Shown here: positions 41,253 through 53,700 of the stretch, one piece after another
Position numbering within the stretch: position 1 is the stretch's first letter
Layout of the letters: the number at the start of each line of letters is the position of its first letter
From: Aldrovandia affinis
Lineage: Eukaryota; Chordata; Actinopteri; Notacanthiformes; Halosauridae
Direction: 5' to 3'
Length of the DNA stretch: 64,000 nt
NCBI GenBank assembly: GCA_029706075.1
Contig: JAINUG010000110.1
Span: 1,087,213-1,151,212, forward strand
Translations under genes and position numbers: made by a program
The notes under the pieces: generated by a model
What the model was told of the DNA's origin: nothing
Databases searched by the model: none
The model's input: the letters and a program-made list of their open reading frames with translations, nothing else

Positions 41253-41615
41253 GGCCTCCCGCGTGGTCCAGTGGTTACAACATTCGAGACCGGGGACCGG
41301 GGTTCGATTCCCTGCCACCAGGGGGCGACGATTGGCTGTCCGCCCCAGGGAGGGGGGAGCGGACAGGACGTTCGCTGCGCATAAGAGTGGCCCTGTAGTA
41401 CCGGGTTACGGTTGACGGTCTTCTGAGTGCCATCTTGGAGGAGACGTTACTTCGCCTTCGTCACTAGCGGTCGCAGGACTACGGCAGCGAACTCACATTA
41501 CTAGGGGGGGAATTGACATAAAAATAGCGGGTCTAATTGGCTACTAAATTGGGAGAAAATGGGGATAAAATCAGAAACAAAATCTTGCACAAAAAAAAGA
41601 AAGAAAAAAAAAAAG
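41253..41615 (+). mobile_element. tRNA-derived SINE, 363 bp, with intact target duplication
   Basis: The element has a tRNA-like head with B-box GGTTCGATTCC and ends in an A-rich tail. It is flanked by a 12-bp direct repeat ACCTTGGTTGTG at 41241-41252 and 41616-41627, the hallmark of LINE-mediated retrotransposition. It is plus-oriented, possibly within the ccdc6 3'UTR. Confidence 0.93.
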
Positions 41616-41831
41616 ACCTTGGTTGTGACGATGTGTGTACATTCTTTGTACCATTATAAGAAGTGGTTGAGTTTGCAGTGGCAGTACTTGGTTGTTTAAA
41701 TGAGGGAAGAAGAGGCTAACAATGTGCTGCTCGTTGTGATTTTCAAAGTTTTCAATTTGACGCTTGCTAGACATTTTCAAACATACTAATGTACCTGTCT
41801 GTACTTCAATGCTGAATCAAATTGTAAGATG

Positions 41832-41865
<34 letters not shown>

Positions 41866-42081
41866 GAAGAGCTTCAGGATTCTCAGCTTTGACTTGCATC
41901 CTTTGCCTAGTGTGGTTCTTGATTTTGGGTTACCAATGACTTCCAACATGCATGTAACTGCTATCACTGTGATCTTGCAGAATAGCGCCATCATCCTCCG
42001 GTCAATGTTTAATACTGCTACGGTAAATGCTAAACCGTTAACTACATTACTTGCAATAATGGCATGAGAGAACATACCACA

Positions 42082-42083
<2 letters not shown>

Positions 42084-42112
<29 letters not shown>
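42084..42112. repeat. (GT)n microsatellite
   Basis: An uninterrupted GT dinucleotide run of about 14 units. Confidence 0.95.
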
Positions 42113-42114
<2 letters not shown>

Positions 42115-44046
42115 AGCTTTGCGATTGTGTTTGAATTCTCAGATGTAGTGAATGCTTGTGAGGAGCGGGTCTTAAACTCTGATTTCACCTTCCATGCTGC
42201 TGATTGATTTCAGCTGCACCTCTGCTCTTGTTCAGATGTGCATAAGTTCACGGAAGCATTCAGGACTTGCATTGCATGTCATATCTACAAAATGACCACA
42301 TTCATATTTCAGGTGACTTTGAGGACACTTGTATAGTGTACACAGACATTGGTGATCTCTGCCGCTTAAAATGATACTGAGGCTCAGATCCACAATTTAT
42401 ACTTTTGACAGCCTGCCCCTCCTCTCATTGTTTACCAGCAGAGTGTAATGTTTAAAAATGCAGTATTTTGCTGAACATTGGGGGTTGGTATTTAGTTCAC
42501 TTTCATCAGCTCTAGTGGTGAATGTCTGTGTACAGGGTGCCAGGCACTCATGTATTTTATTTTTTATTTGTATTTGTATTTTTTAAAACATGCATCTTGT
42601 TTAATATCTTTTCTGTTAGTTGATTTTCTTCCTCTTTATGTCATGTTGTAAATACGCTTAATTTCGATGTCATAAGAAATCGTTTAGCAGTGAGGTGTGC
42701 ATACACATGTCGTACTTTCACCAGGCCCTTTCAGAAGTATTGTTTTCTATATAATTTTGGTTGTTTCGGGGTGGGGGGATGTTTATATCTTCAACAGACT
42801 GTTGACAAATGAATGTAAAGGTTGCTCATGTTTTTCTGGTAACATTAATGGGTGGAACACCGTCGAGCCTTAACTCACTGTGGTATTGCTCAACGTCAGC
42901 ATTATCTAGCTTTTCCCCACATCAATAATTAAAGCCTTAATATGTGGTATGAGCAGTTTCTTTGGTGTAAATGCTCCTACTGTGCTTGTCTTAAATACAG
43001 TCTTGGTCACATTTGTCCGCAAGGAAAGTTATTTGTCTGCCGTAAGCCATCCTTCTTGGATACTCTTAGGAAAAAGGTGGAGTATGGTAAGGTCAGAAGG
43101 TCACATTGACCATATTATGGAATGAAAACACGGGACATTGCACAGCTTCTCAACTTTGTCACATCTGGTTTGGATAAACATTTGACAGTGGCTTGGAGAT
43201 GTAGCAAAATTCCCTACATTGTGGGTGTGTATCATGTATGTGTTGCTTGTCACACAGGAATTGCAAGTAATGTGGATATAGAATTGTCATTTGTGCAACA
43301 ACCATGCCACTACCCTCATTCTCCTAAGATCTTTTACTTATTGCACACGTGTAGTAAAACTCTGTGGCTTTGGTGGTCTTTCAGTCCTGAGCTGCACAGT
43401 CATCAAGTTACGCTTACTTTGAGATGAAGAGGGCTTTCCCGGTATACTCCTCATCATAGTCTTGTAATACTGCTGGAAATGTATTGCGTAAGCATGCATC
43501 ACCACCCCCACCCCATTTCCCCCCATGGTTTAGTAGACTAAACCTAATTTAATCTCACTTCAGAAAACATTCCATGACACAAACTGGTCTTGGGCTTTAA
43601 AGGTTTGCCAAAAGCTGTTACACGGGTGAGCAACAGGATCAGAACGGGATGATCACAACTAGTTGTCAAGGACACATGACTCAGTGGGCGATATTCAGTT
43701 TTGTTAGTGTAAAAAAACCACAAAAACAAACCTCTTCTGTGTTTTTTCACCATTCAACAGTTTTGGAACACATTAGGTACAATACACATTGGAAGTTTTT
43801 TGCATTACTGTATTGGTGACATAAGAAACCTACTCAAATGCATGGAAGAATTCATTCTGCAATGATTAAAAAACCCTGCTGTGAGAAAGCCGGTGTTAAA
43901 TCTAGGCAGTAGACTGCAGTGACAGTGTTAAGAGTTTATTTACCCCCAATGGCGCCTTTAATGTTTTCAGGCTCCATTTAGACAAACCATAAGTCAGTTT
44001 AACCACCTCCAGTGTGTGTTTTTTTTTAAAAGTACATGTGTTCTGA

Positions 44047-44145
44047 GAGGTCCTTGGGTGGCGCAACTGGTAAAGGGACTTGCCCGGAGTGCAGGTTGCC
44101 CACTGCAGCCAGGGTTCGATGCCTGGCTCTGGCCAGGAGTGCTGC
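44047..44145 (+). repeat. tRNA-derived SINE head
   Basis: The sequence has an A-box-like GGGTGGCGCAACTGG and a B-box GGGTTCGATGCC spaced as in a tRNA gene, but stem pairing is poor. I read it as a SINE head, of a family different from 28183 and 41253. Confidence 0.6.
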
Positions 44146-44869
44146 ACCAAATTTATTAATGAAACCATTAAAATATGGCCTTGATTTAAGCCACATTATT
44201 TCATCAATTAAACAATTTGGAACAGACTGAGTGTGTGTGTTCATGAATATTCATAGAATCATGGATGATTGCCATTTTTACCAAACCCTACCGAACATCG
44301 CATGGCGCACTCCTTAGTGAGGGCATTATCGCATATATTACAATATTGACTGGCAACAAGCCACTTTCCAGACCTAACACGCAACTCATGGTATCGAGAG
44401 CGATTGGAAGCATCAGATTCGACCATACACCCAAAGTCAGCAATACGAGACCAGAGGTGTTGCTATGGTAAGTGATATTGTTTTAAGTCCCATGTTTACT
44501 AAAATTGATTCTGTAGTTCTGATGGGGATTTGTGCATTTGTCATCACAGCTAACAGCTCTATGGAAGACTGCACAATCACAAAGTAAAACAAAAGTTGTT
44601 AAAGAGGTATGAAAAGTCGCCTATGAAAAGTAGGCAATGCTCACTACTGTTATGTCAGGCCCATTGCCATATAAGAATGGGAGGAGATGCTTTGGGAACA
44701 CTTGCAATGATTGGCTTAAAAAAATGAGAAAGATTCCATGACAAATAATAGTCACAAACCCAGTGCTCTGGTTAAACACACCTCTTAAATCCTGCTGTCA
44801 ATGGCTGACTTGGAGGTTCAGTATTTTCAAAACTTAACTGGAGGATTTTCCTGCCTTAGATTCAAGCAA

Positions 44870-45200
44870 ACAAATCAATCAATACAAAGCTATTCTGAGT
44901 AATCATCTTCATCCTATGGTGAAGCATTTCTATCCTGATGGGAGTGGTCTCTTCCAGGATGACAATGCCCCATCCACAGGGCACAAGTGGTCACTGAATG
45001 TTTTATGAGCATTAAAATGATGTAATCCATATGCCATAGCTGTGTCAGTCACCAGATCTCAACACAATTGGGACACTTATGGAAGATTCAGGAGCGGTGC
45101 CTGAGACAGCATCTTCCACCACCATCATAAAACACCAGTGGAGTTCCAAACATTTGTAGAACCTATGCCAAGGTGTATTGAACCTCTTTTGGTGGCTCGT
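44870..45200 (+). pseudogene. Tc1-like transposase relic
   Basis: Translated segments such as YKAILSNHLHPMVKHFYPDG and SGLFQDDNAP match the second catalytic-Asp region of Tc1 transposases (family-known FQDDNAP motif). Stops and shifts follow, and no inverted repeats were found. Confidence 0.75.
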
Positions 45201-45214
45201 GGTGGTTACAAACA

Positions 45215-45420
45215 AAATATATAAGTTATGTCCTGGCCCATTTGACCAGGGTATTTGTAATTGAGCAATGATGCAGGGGTTGCCCTGTTGGCTGAAACCC
45301 TTCCTCTCAGAGTGATGTAATGGCCAATTATGCATCACCCCACAATTCTGCAGCCCACTAGCCACTGCCACAGTCCTCATTTGATCTGGGCTATAGTGTG
45401 TCATTGCACTCCACACAGAC
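45215..45420 (-). repeat. SINE-like dispersed repeat, minus strand
   Basis: On the minus strand the segment contains GGGGTGATGCATAATTGG, matching the copy at 30405-30600 in reverse orientation. Confidence 0.5.
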
Positions 45421-46206
45421 CTGTCCTTTCCTATGTGTGTCTTTGTGAAACAATATCACATTGTGGAAAGAAAAAATCACTGTCATAATGCCTCTTGAGT
45501 GTGTTAATGATGATGACATGGTGTACTTCTTAGCCTTTTCCTCCTGCTTCACCAGCTTCACAAAAGTACATTTTCATTTCTACAGCTCATCAAGAAAGAC
45601 ATTTATTCCTCCTGCTCAAAGGGAAAGGCTTAATGTTTCAAGAACATACTGTATCACTTCTCTGAGTGGATCAACTTTAAATTTGATATGTGCCATTTGA
45701 GCGTATAATCAAGGTCTTTGTTCAGTGTTGCAAATGCAATTAATCTATATTTTTGGTGTGTCTGTCATGTTACATGAAAGTGGACCTTTTTAGCTAACTG
45801 GCTTTCAATTAAGACACTATGACTGAATGCAATGAACTTCTAACTTATGTAAGTATTTCTTTTTCAAGTTAAAGAGGATTAAGGGCTTTTAAGCCATTTA
45901 GTAAGTCCTCCTTGGTCCATCTGTGGGAAACCCCATCAAAGTGCCTTGGAAACAGTGGGACCTATCGAAATAATGTGTATCCTTTCTGTAACCCTGGAAT
46001 TAGCATGTACCACATCTGAGGAGCCAAAGAGAAAGGCATGACCTGTCAGGCTTAAAGAGGTACATGATTTTGGAGAGGGTTTAAGATTGAACTGACTAGA
46101 TGCAAGATTTCTTTAATGAATCCATCCAGAAAGCCCAGGTTGTACACATGGCCTTGTTTATTGCTGATTTTATGATATGCACTTATGTATCATGCCTTGA
46201 TGGCCC

Positions 46207-46241
46207 TGTAAATCAATCTGGATTAAAGTGTCTGCTAAAAG
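46207..46241 (+). repeat. SINE 3'-tail fragment
   Basis: The sequence resembles the fish SINE tail, with TCTGGATTAAAGTGTCTGCT. It is a short diverged fragment. Confidence 0.45.
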
Positions 46242-46946
46242 GAATGAATTAAAATAAAGTGAGATTAATTAAAGGGAACAATTTAACATTCTGCCCTGAA
46301 AGGACAAGGAATTCTGCTGATTCATCATGCCACCATGAGCTGAAACTGGAGTTCAATTTTCAGAATCTTAAACAATTGGAGTTGTTTTTGCAAATATTAT
46401 TGAACGCTATTATTGTTTGTATTGCTGCTTTGCTAACGATGAGCTAGAAGAATTACTGCCATATGCCAAAAGTGGCCCAAAACTGGGACATAGCTCACCA
46501 TATTCCAGAGTTGCAACTGTGCCGACCATTTGACCAGAATTGGACCAGAATCTAGCCTTTGCCGACAGTCAGCCGACTCTTCCGGCACTTTGCCACTATC
46601 AGCCCAGTTTATTTTTCACCTCACATAACAAACAAAAAATACTTATTGTTTTTAATTTCTGCAGCTTGAGGGAAGTAAATCTCATTTTGATAGATGATTA
46701 ATTTGACAAGTCCACTGCGTAATATTTGATACCTTACAATCAGACGGGTGCCTGTGGCTCAAGACAGTCTTGGAGAAGGGACCTTTCTGGCTTAATAAAA
46801 GTCATACTGTACACTTAGAGGTAAGTACCCTATAAATGCAGAGTAATAAGTAAGTGTGTAACTGCTGCTTCGGTACATTCTTGAATACTTACATAAAACA
46901 TAGTAGTTTAGGTGTAGGGCAGGGGCTAATGTAAAGGCAAAGGAAA

Positions 46947-47045
46947 ATGGATATTGTTCATGATGTTTGCATGTGTAAAATCCCGATTTACATGATTTGG
47001 GTAGTACTGATATACATTCAAATTGTGTTTATTGTTGCAAATTAG
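46947..47045 (+). CDS. Candidate 32-residue single-span membrane micropeptide
   Basis: An ATG with strong context (AAAATGG) opens a 32-codon frame ending in TAG at 47043-47045. After a short polar start (MDIVHDVCMCK) it is almost entirely hydrophobic, including IPIYMIWVVLIYIQIVFIV. Its size and layout resemble SERCA-regulating micropeptides (sarcolipin, DWORF, myoregulin). Its place between ccdc6 and slc16a9 corresponds to mammalian MRLN. Primary-sequence similarity to myoregulin is weak and of the kind any hydrophobic helix gives. AT-rich DNA often yields such frames by chance, so this is a hypothesis, not a gene call. Confidence 0.2.
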   Translation: MDIVHDVCMCKIPIYMIWVVLIYIQIVFIVAN

Positions 47046-48126
47046 TATACTTAAACACTACCACTACCCTAACTGCTTCTGTACTCCTGTCATGCTCTGT
47101 CACTTTTAGAGAATCATAAATCTGCCCTGTATTAAATATAGATGGAGATATCCTGCAACAGGATCTAAGAAGTGGAATGTGTTATGTTCATGTGGTTATA
47201 CATGTGCGATATACAACAGAAGGATGGACCTTTTAAGCAAAATAATATGGTTTGGAATTGGACACCTTCATTTGCTTAGAATATTGGCTTTTATTTAGAA
47301 GGTTGGTAATAATACTACCAGGCCTACTGCAAAATATAGGCTAGTTAGTGTCTGTAGATGTAACAGTTTCCCCATTAGTAATTAGACATTTGAATCTCTC
47401 AACAAAAACTAAATTCAGAAAAAAAAGAATTAATTGCAAGCCTACTGTAGGCTATATAAAATGAATTCATAACCACTCACATGTGAGTTATATCGCTACT
47501 CTCGTTACTTTGTTAGACTACATTCGTGTGACAATACTTTTGTATTATTCATTTCGTAGCCTACTTTCATTTAATTGACAATATTTGTTAATAACGGAGC
47601 GTTTTTAATCATTGTATAGCCTATGAAAAGCTTGGGGGAGGCGGCAGAAGAGCGACTTCTGTCCCACAGATCTTCTGAGTCAACTCCGCTGTCTTTTCTT
47701 CAATTCGTTCTAAAATAGGCGTTGTTTGTGGATAGATATCAATCGCCCGGGAATGGATTTACTTGGAAGGAAGTGGAAAGTTGAATGTTGCGATGAACGT
47801 AGGAAAAGTACGTGCTCTTCTACTTGATGGGTTTCCCGAAAGCCGTCTTTGGCTGGTATTTTACGTGTGAATTGAACGTGCTTCTTAGTTAACTCCGCCG
47901 CAGCATCAGTCTGGCAAAAAGCAAAGCAAGTCGATGATCAAACAATAGATTGACTAATCTCTGCAACATCTAGTTTGTTTTCTGGGACATTGGCATGATG
48001 TAATGAATTAGAACTAGTTGAAAATAATTTTAACAGTAGGCTACATTTTCAAGAAGACAGGGAAAGGTAGCTATACATAGGCTATGTATAAATAAGTACA
48101 AATATAACTAATCCACCTAAAGTAAA

Positions 48127-48408
48127 ATGCAATGGCAAGATCTACAAGAAAGAGAAAACAACTTCTCCAAAGACGCAGTTCTACTTCTTTTGGATCAAGT
48201 ATCACAACATAAACAGATGTTATTTTCAAAGGCTCGGGGCAGTTTCTCCAAAACTGACAAACGGCATCGCTTGGGACGACATCGCAAGCAAACTGAGCAG
48301 TTTAGAACTGGGATGGATGTCAGAAAAAATTGCAAAACCTTTCCAGACAAGACAAAAACAAAAAGGGGGTGGCTGAATTACACCGTGAAAGGGTACACAA
48401 TTATCTGA
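48127..48408 (+). pseudogene. Myb/SANT-like DNA-binding domain relic
   Basis: The frame begins MQWQDLQERENNFSKDAVLL and reads LLDQVSQHKQMLFSKARGS, then SKTDKRHR. A shifted frame continues WDDIASKLSSL, and the first frame resumes with MDVRKNCKTFPDKTKTK. The pattern (an FS..A.LLL start, then W..IA.KLSSL, then VRK.C) is that of Myb/SANT-like domains found in NAIF1-type and Harbinger-associated proteins. The double frame change and short length indicate a decayed copy. Confidence 0.45.
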
Positions 48409-48807
48409 TGAGGGAGCCACAAAAAAATCATACAATTCATTATATCATATCTGTACAAGAGGTGTCATTGTATAGTAAAAAAGAAACCCGTACAGTATGG
48501 TAGCTATGTGACTGGCTAAAAACATGTACCCACTTTAGATAGACACCAATGGATGCCTGGGTCCTGTTTCTAGAAACAACACTAGAATTTGATTTCTTAG
48601 ATGTTTGCATCCAGTTTTTGGGCCAGTGAATCCTTGTGTAAAATTTGCCCGCACAGCACTATTAAGGCGCACTGCTTGGCTGCGCGGACGGCGTAGCCAA
48701 CAGACGGCGTCTTTGGTTTAAATTGAGGTTTATCTTAAGTTAGTTCATTTAAACTCGACTAAATATGGAAAAGTCTTCATTTTTATATGCTATTGTTGTG
48801 ACCAATT

Positions 48808-48888
48808 AAAATACATATGCCATTTATCAGACGCTTTTATCGAAAGCAACTTACAGTAGTGAATGCACACATTTTTCAGTATACGTGG
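48808..48888 (-). repeat. SINE fragment, minus strand, same family as 28183
   Basis: Reverse-complemented, it reads ATACTGAAAAATGTGTGCAT and then CACTACTGTAAGTTGC and the SINE tail. This parallels the body of the 28183 copy, but the tRNA-like head is missing. Confidence 0.75.
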
Positions 48889-49925
48889 AGGCATGTGTAG
48901 CCTATGATAATAAACTGTGGATAAGCATATAGCCTAGCTTTGGAGGACAACGCTTTATCTTTGAATCATTAAATACATACTATAGCTACGTTTGAGAGTT
49001 TAAGTTTGCAACATCTTACTGCGCTGGGTAGGCTACTTAGGCTATTTGCATTGTTGATTTTGTCTTGTAAAATTATTTTAGACAGATAGCTTGCCTACAG
49101 TGACAGCGTCTTGATCCGTCTCTCACAAGGAAACGCTGGTGAATACTAGGGTGTGAGATAATGTATAAGTTATTTTTCCGAACGTTTAACCAATAAATTG
49201 TTATGGCGCCTCGCACATGTGTAACGTGCAGCATTTCACCGTGGCAAGTAACGTTATTTTGACTGCATATAGGCTAAGCGGCAGCAGAAACAATGTTAGG
49301 CTACATTTTAAACCGTGATTAAATTCAGTTAAATTCAAGCAATGACAACTTCCATACCATGTATTATTGCTTAAATGATGACCATGGTTGAAATGAGAAA
49401 ATCTTTATTTTGTTAAGGACCTTTGCAGAATACACTGTTTATCGAAGTTGTATTTATTATATACATATGCAGTCCCTATAGGTATACATCTTAAATTATG
49501 ATATCCTACACTAATAACAATATTATCTGACAATATATCACTTAATTTATCATACATACTATTCCAGGAAATGAACGTTGGAGTATGTTTTGTGTTCACA
49601 TAGACAAGTAAACAAATGACAAGTAAACAATTGGACGCTGTGATCTGCTGTATCCTAACCGCGAAACAGGAGGAAGTTTAGCATCGTATTTTAGCAAGAC
49701 CAGCGAGAACAGCTTCAAACCGGTTTCTACTCTTGGTAACAAAAGCGGTACCTAGTGGAGCTTGAGCTCACAGTAGCTATTTGACTGTAGAGGAAGCCTC
49801 ACTCTAGCCTTTAGGTTTATCCTGCTACTTGAAGAAATGGGGTTGATTTCCATCCGTTTTATTGTAATTTCGTATGAAGTGCTATGATATCAATCTTCAT
49901 GTCAACTCACCTTGACAACTTTGCG

Positions 49926-49967
49926 CTCACTTGATCGTCAGCTTTACAGGTGTCTGTAATTGCCGTG
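49926..49967 (+). promoter_or_regulatory. Possible slc16a9 5' non-coding exon end
   Basis: A strong donor, GTAAGTCG, begins at 49968, about 800 bases before the 5'UTR exon at 50766. It would suit a non-coding first exon, but the exon's start and use cannot be shown from sequence. Confidence 0.25.
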
Positions 49968-50765
49968 GTAAGTCGAAATCAGTCTCAATTTAGTTAACTG
50001 TAAACTATGTAGTTTAGGCATGTTTAAATAATTGATACTAGATTACAGAATCATGCTTTGCGCTGAATTGATTCAACAGTGAGTCTGGTATTGCAATTTT
50101 CCATCACCAAATTAGCGTTATGGATCTTTAAAGTGCTTTTAATGTAACTGAATAATTATCATCGCTTCCAAATAGTTATTTATGTCATGAAGTAAGCGTT
50201 GTCCTAAGGTTTTGCGATACATATGAAATGATTTCGCCTATGGAAAATTTGCCAGAAAGGCAGGAAAAGGATGTCATCAGCACTTTGCCAGTGACTGGCT
50301 AACTTGCCCTGCTGGATGCAGTCATCCAGTGCGCATCAGGTCGACTTTTTAATTCTCTGCGACCAGCAGTTTTCATCGTTGCATTGCTGGGGCACGAGTT
50401 TAAGTAAAATACAATGTCAGGCAGGACAAAGATTTGAGTAGGCTGTGTCCTGCGTGGATCCCCCTCCTTTAAAGGTGTGGTCTCCAAGTAGACAAAATGA
50501 AACGGCGAGTTGATAGAGACGCTAATTTAGCCAGGACTCACTGTGGCTGTGGCTGACTGGGCATAAAGGATACGGTCCTCATTGTAACATCGAGGTATGA
50601 GAAACCTATGCTGTTTTTGTCTAGTTTTAAACAGCGTTACATTTAATCTTTTTTGGGGGCGATATTACTTTTGTATGGGTTGGCTTACCTAACATCACTT
50701 GATATATTGTTTGTTACTCTTATCTACAATGTATTTTGTTCATTGTTTTTTGTCATCTCTTGTAG

Positions 50766-53700
50766 GAAACCGTGTTGAGACCTTAAATCCTAACTGACAG
50801 GATGAGTCCACCAAGCCCTGTGAAAGCACTGGATGGAGGCTGGGGATGGATCATTGTGGTAGTGTCTTTCATGGCCCAGTTTCTTGCCTATGGGTCTCCC
50901 CAGTCTGTGGGAGTCCTCTATCCAGAGTGGCTTGATGCATTCCAGGAGGGCAAAGGGCTGACCGCATGGGTTGGGTCTCTGGTGTCTGGCGTTGGACTAA
51001 TTGCCAGTAAGTTCAGAATCTTTAGAGATAACACAGTTAAATTGAACCAATATTTTACTAATATTGACACTCAGTAATGACCAAATATTTTTGTCATAGT
51101 TATAGTTTATAACATAAATAACATAAAGCCTATAGTGGTCCTAAAAGAACAATACCGCCAGTATATCTAAAGTAATTCTTGGGAAGGATTAAGACATTTT
51201 TCATTTGCAAGTTTTTTTCTTACTTTTTCCTAGTCAGCATCCCAGACATATGTCATTTATGAATTTTTATGTTTCCAACATGACATAACCGTATAGTTGA
51301 AAGATACTGTTATGAAAGATCCAAGCTCCAATAATTATCTATGGCGCTATGTTGCATCAGGTGAGGATGAGATTATCAGACCCTGCGGAAGAAAGCATAA
51401 CACAGGTTATATAAATGAGTTGATAAATCAGCGAGGAAGGTGATAATGATGTAAAATAGTGCAGCCCTTGTCACTATGAAATTCAAAGGAAACTGTTAAA
51501 AAACACACAAAAGAAACATGGATGTTTAGTGATTTTTATTCAAATAAATCCTGAGGATTTCCTCTAGTAGTAGAACTCTGACATTCCTTATCTACTGTCA
51601 GATTGCAGAGTCATGAACAGAGGGCTGGTCTGCCTGCTGAATTGTTATTCTTTACATTGAGTGGGAACACATTAAAAAAAAGTCTATGCAGTTCTGCAAT
51701 GAGAACCATTGTGTAAAAAAACAACAACAACTCTGTGACATCACAAAAGCTTTTGAAGGGCTAATTATTTCATGGAGTGTCTCTGAGCTATGCCCACTTC
51801 TGGAGTCTTTTCTCTCTGCCCTGCCAACGAGTAATGCCAATAGTGCCATGAGTCAGGGTGACCCTTCAATACAGCACAGTGCAATATAACAATAGATAGT
51901 GCTGACCCATGGAAGGCAGCTGTGTGAGCTTTAATGCACTGATGGTCTGAATGTTTGGAAAATAACATGTGATAAAGGGATGCAGCTTCTCTTTGAATTC
52001 TTCTGTTGCCTTCCTTTGTTAAAAATAGCAAATTATTATGAATTATTGTGTTAATTATTGTTAATTGGTGTGTTATACCCTAGCCTTTGAGCAGAGAGAT
52101 AAGGGTTTCTGGGGTACAAGTGCTGCCCCATAAAGTATTACATTCAACTTGTATTTTGTGTTAATCTTAGTTAATCTTAGCCGTACTCTCAGGGTTTCTT
52201 AGTGAATTGCGGTCACTGAACAAGAGTGTATTCATCATGTACTGCTCATTAATATGTCTGTTCAGAAAATTTATATGAACATTTTCAATTTAAAGCTAAG
52301 ACTTTAAAATGGCATTAGTCATCATTAGATAAAGTTTACTTAACATGTCTTGGCATTTAAACACTTTATAATTAGGGCTGAACAAACATGTTGGCCTTTT
52401 GATTTGCTGCCAGTGTGATGTGTTGTTAACTGATATTGAGCACTTAAACTTGCTTGGCTGAAGTCCCTGTTGTTTACACTGAGGAACTCCCTTTGTCCTC
52501 ACATGCCCTCCACCAAAAGAGGTTGTGATGATGTCATCTGATTTTGCTATGTTTGGAAAACAGAGGACACCACGGAAATAAGTGGCACAGTCTTATCGCC
52601 CCTCACCTACAATGTTTAAACATGATCACACAAAAAGGTGGCCTAATATAATCTCTCCATCTGACCTGGAGGTTTGCTGGATTGAGTTGACATGGCAATG
52701 TAGTAAGATCCCCCCAGGCCCCACTGTAAACACAAAGGGCCAACAACCACAAGCCAACAATAGCATGCCCCCTTCAGGTGATATAACTGGAGGGAGATCC
52801 AAGCTGGCCTAAGTTGTCAAGACAACAGTTGGCCGTTAGAAATGTCTGTTTATGTTTACTGTGGGCAAAATGACAGTGTAACGATGGTGTGGTATTGAAT
52901 TTTTTTAAATTGTCTTTGTGTTTCCAGGTCCCATCTGCAGTGCCTGTGTGGTCAACTTTGGCGCCAGACCAGTCACAATCTTCAGCGGGGTTATGGTGGC
53001 TGGAGGCCTTATGCTCAGCGCTTTCGCACCTAACGTCCAGTTCCTCATCTTCTCCTATGGAATAGTCGTTGGTACGTGAAACCCCCTTTGGCGATTGTCG
53101 GCTGATCGTGGCGGTGCATAAATAGGTCAAGGTCAAAAGCCTGGAAGGCACAGAATATTGTGTCCCTAGATCCCCTTACATGACATGGAAAGAGTGCTGT
53201 CCTTGGGAGTATGAATGCACTCTGGGAATATGTGGATGTCAGCATGTTTTCACTTTACAGTGGAAGGAGGGAGAGAACCTAAGAGATTAACGACAGCAGC
53301 AGCTAAGGCACACACTGCCATCCTGTGTTTCTATTATCACACCACCTGTACACTAAAGATGCCTCTCATCAGTTGGCCTTCACTAATGGAACACCCTTTA
53401 AAAGTTTTGTTTTCTCCAAATCTTTTTTTTTCTCCAAGTGATATACCATACACAGTGCCCCTTTGAAGTCTACACCCCGTCTCAAAAATGTCACCTTTTG
53501 TTGCCTTACAGCAGGGGTGGGCAAGGAGGGCCGTATCCGTTTTTCTGGATTTCATGCCAACTTCTGCTCTTAATTATTTAATTAGCCCAATCATTTATGT
53601 GATCTGACATTTTAGTTACATTTCTTGATAGGCCCATGAAAGACAGCTGAAGGCTGTTCTTGTGTTCCCATATGAAACATGTTACTGTGGTCTAATCTAC

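Larger units (their letters stand above)
40199..42940 (+). other. ccdc6 3'UTR (extent uncertain)
   Basis: Candidate polyadenylation signals are AATAAA at 41050-41055 and ATTAAA at 42928-42933. If the distal one is used the UTR includes the SINE at 41253-41615, poly-T runs at 40929-40949 and 41829-41862, and a (GT)n microsatellite at 42084-42112. Confidence 0.5.
42941..50765 (+). other. ccdc6-slc16a9 intergenic region
   Basis: It holds SINE copies (44047, 46207, 48808), a Tc1 relic (44870-45200), a SINE-like repeat (45215-45420), a 32-codon hydrophobic ORF (46947-47045) and a Myb/SANT-like relic (48127-48408). The slc16a9 5' exon and promoter are expected towards its right end. In mammals the micropeptide gene MRLN lies in the equivalent interval. 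Confidence 0.6.

Noticed and set aside
44047..44120. Apparent tRNA gene
   Set aside because: Box motifs without proper stems; read as a SINE head.
46259..46447. 62-codon frame with a hydrophobic C terminus (LQILLNAIIVCIAALL) near the MRLN position
   Set aside because: It has no in-frame ATG, begins at GTG next to a SINE tail, and would need an unsupported splice.
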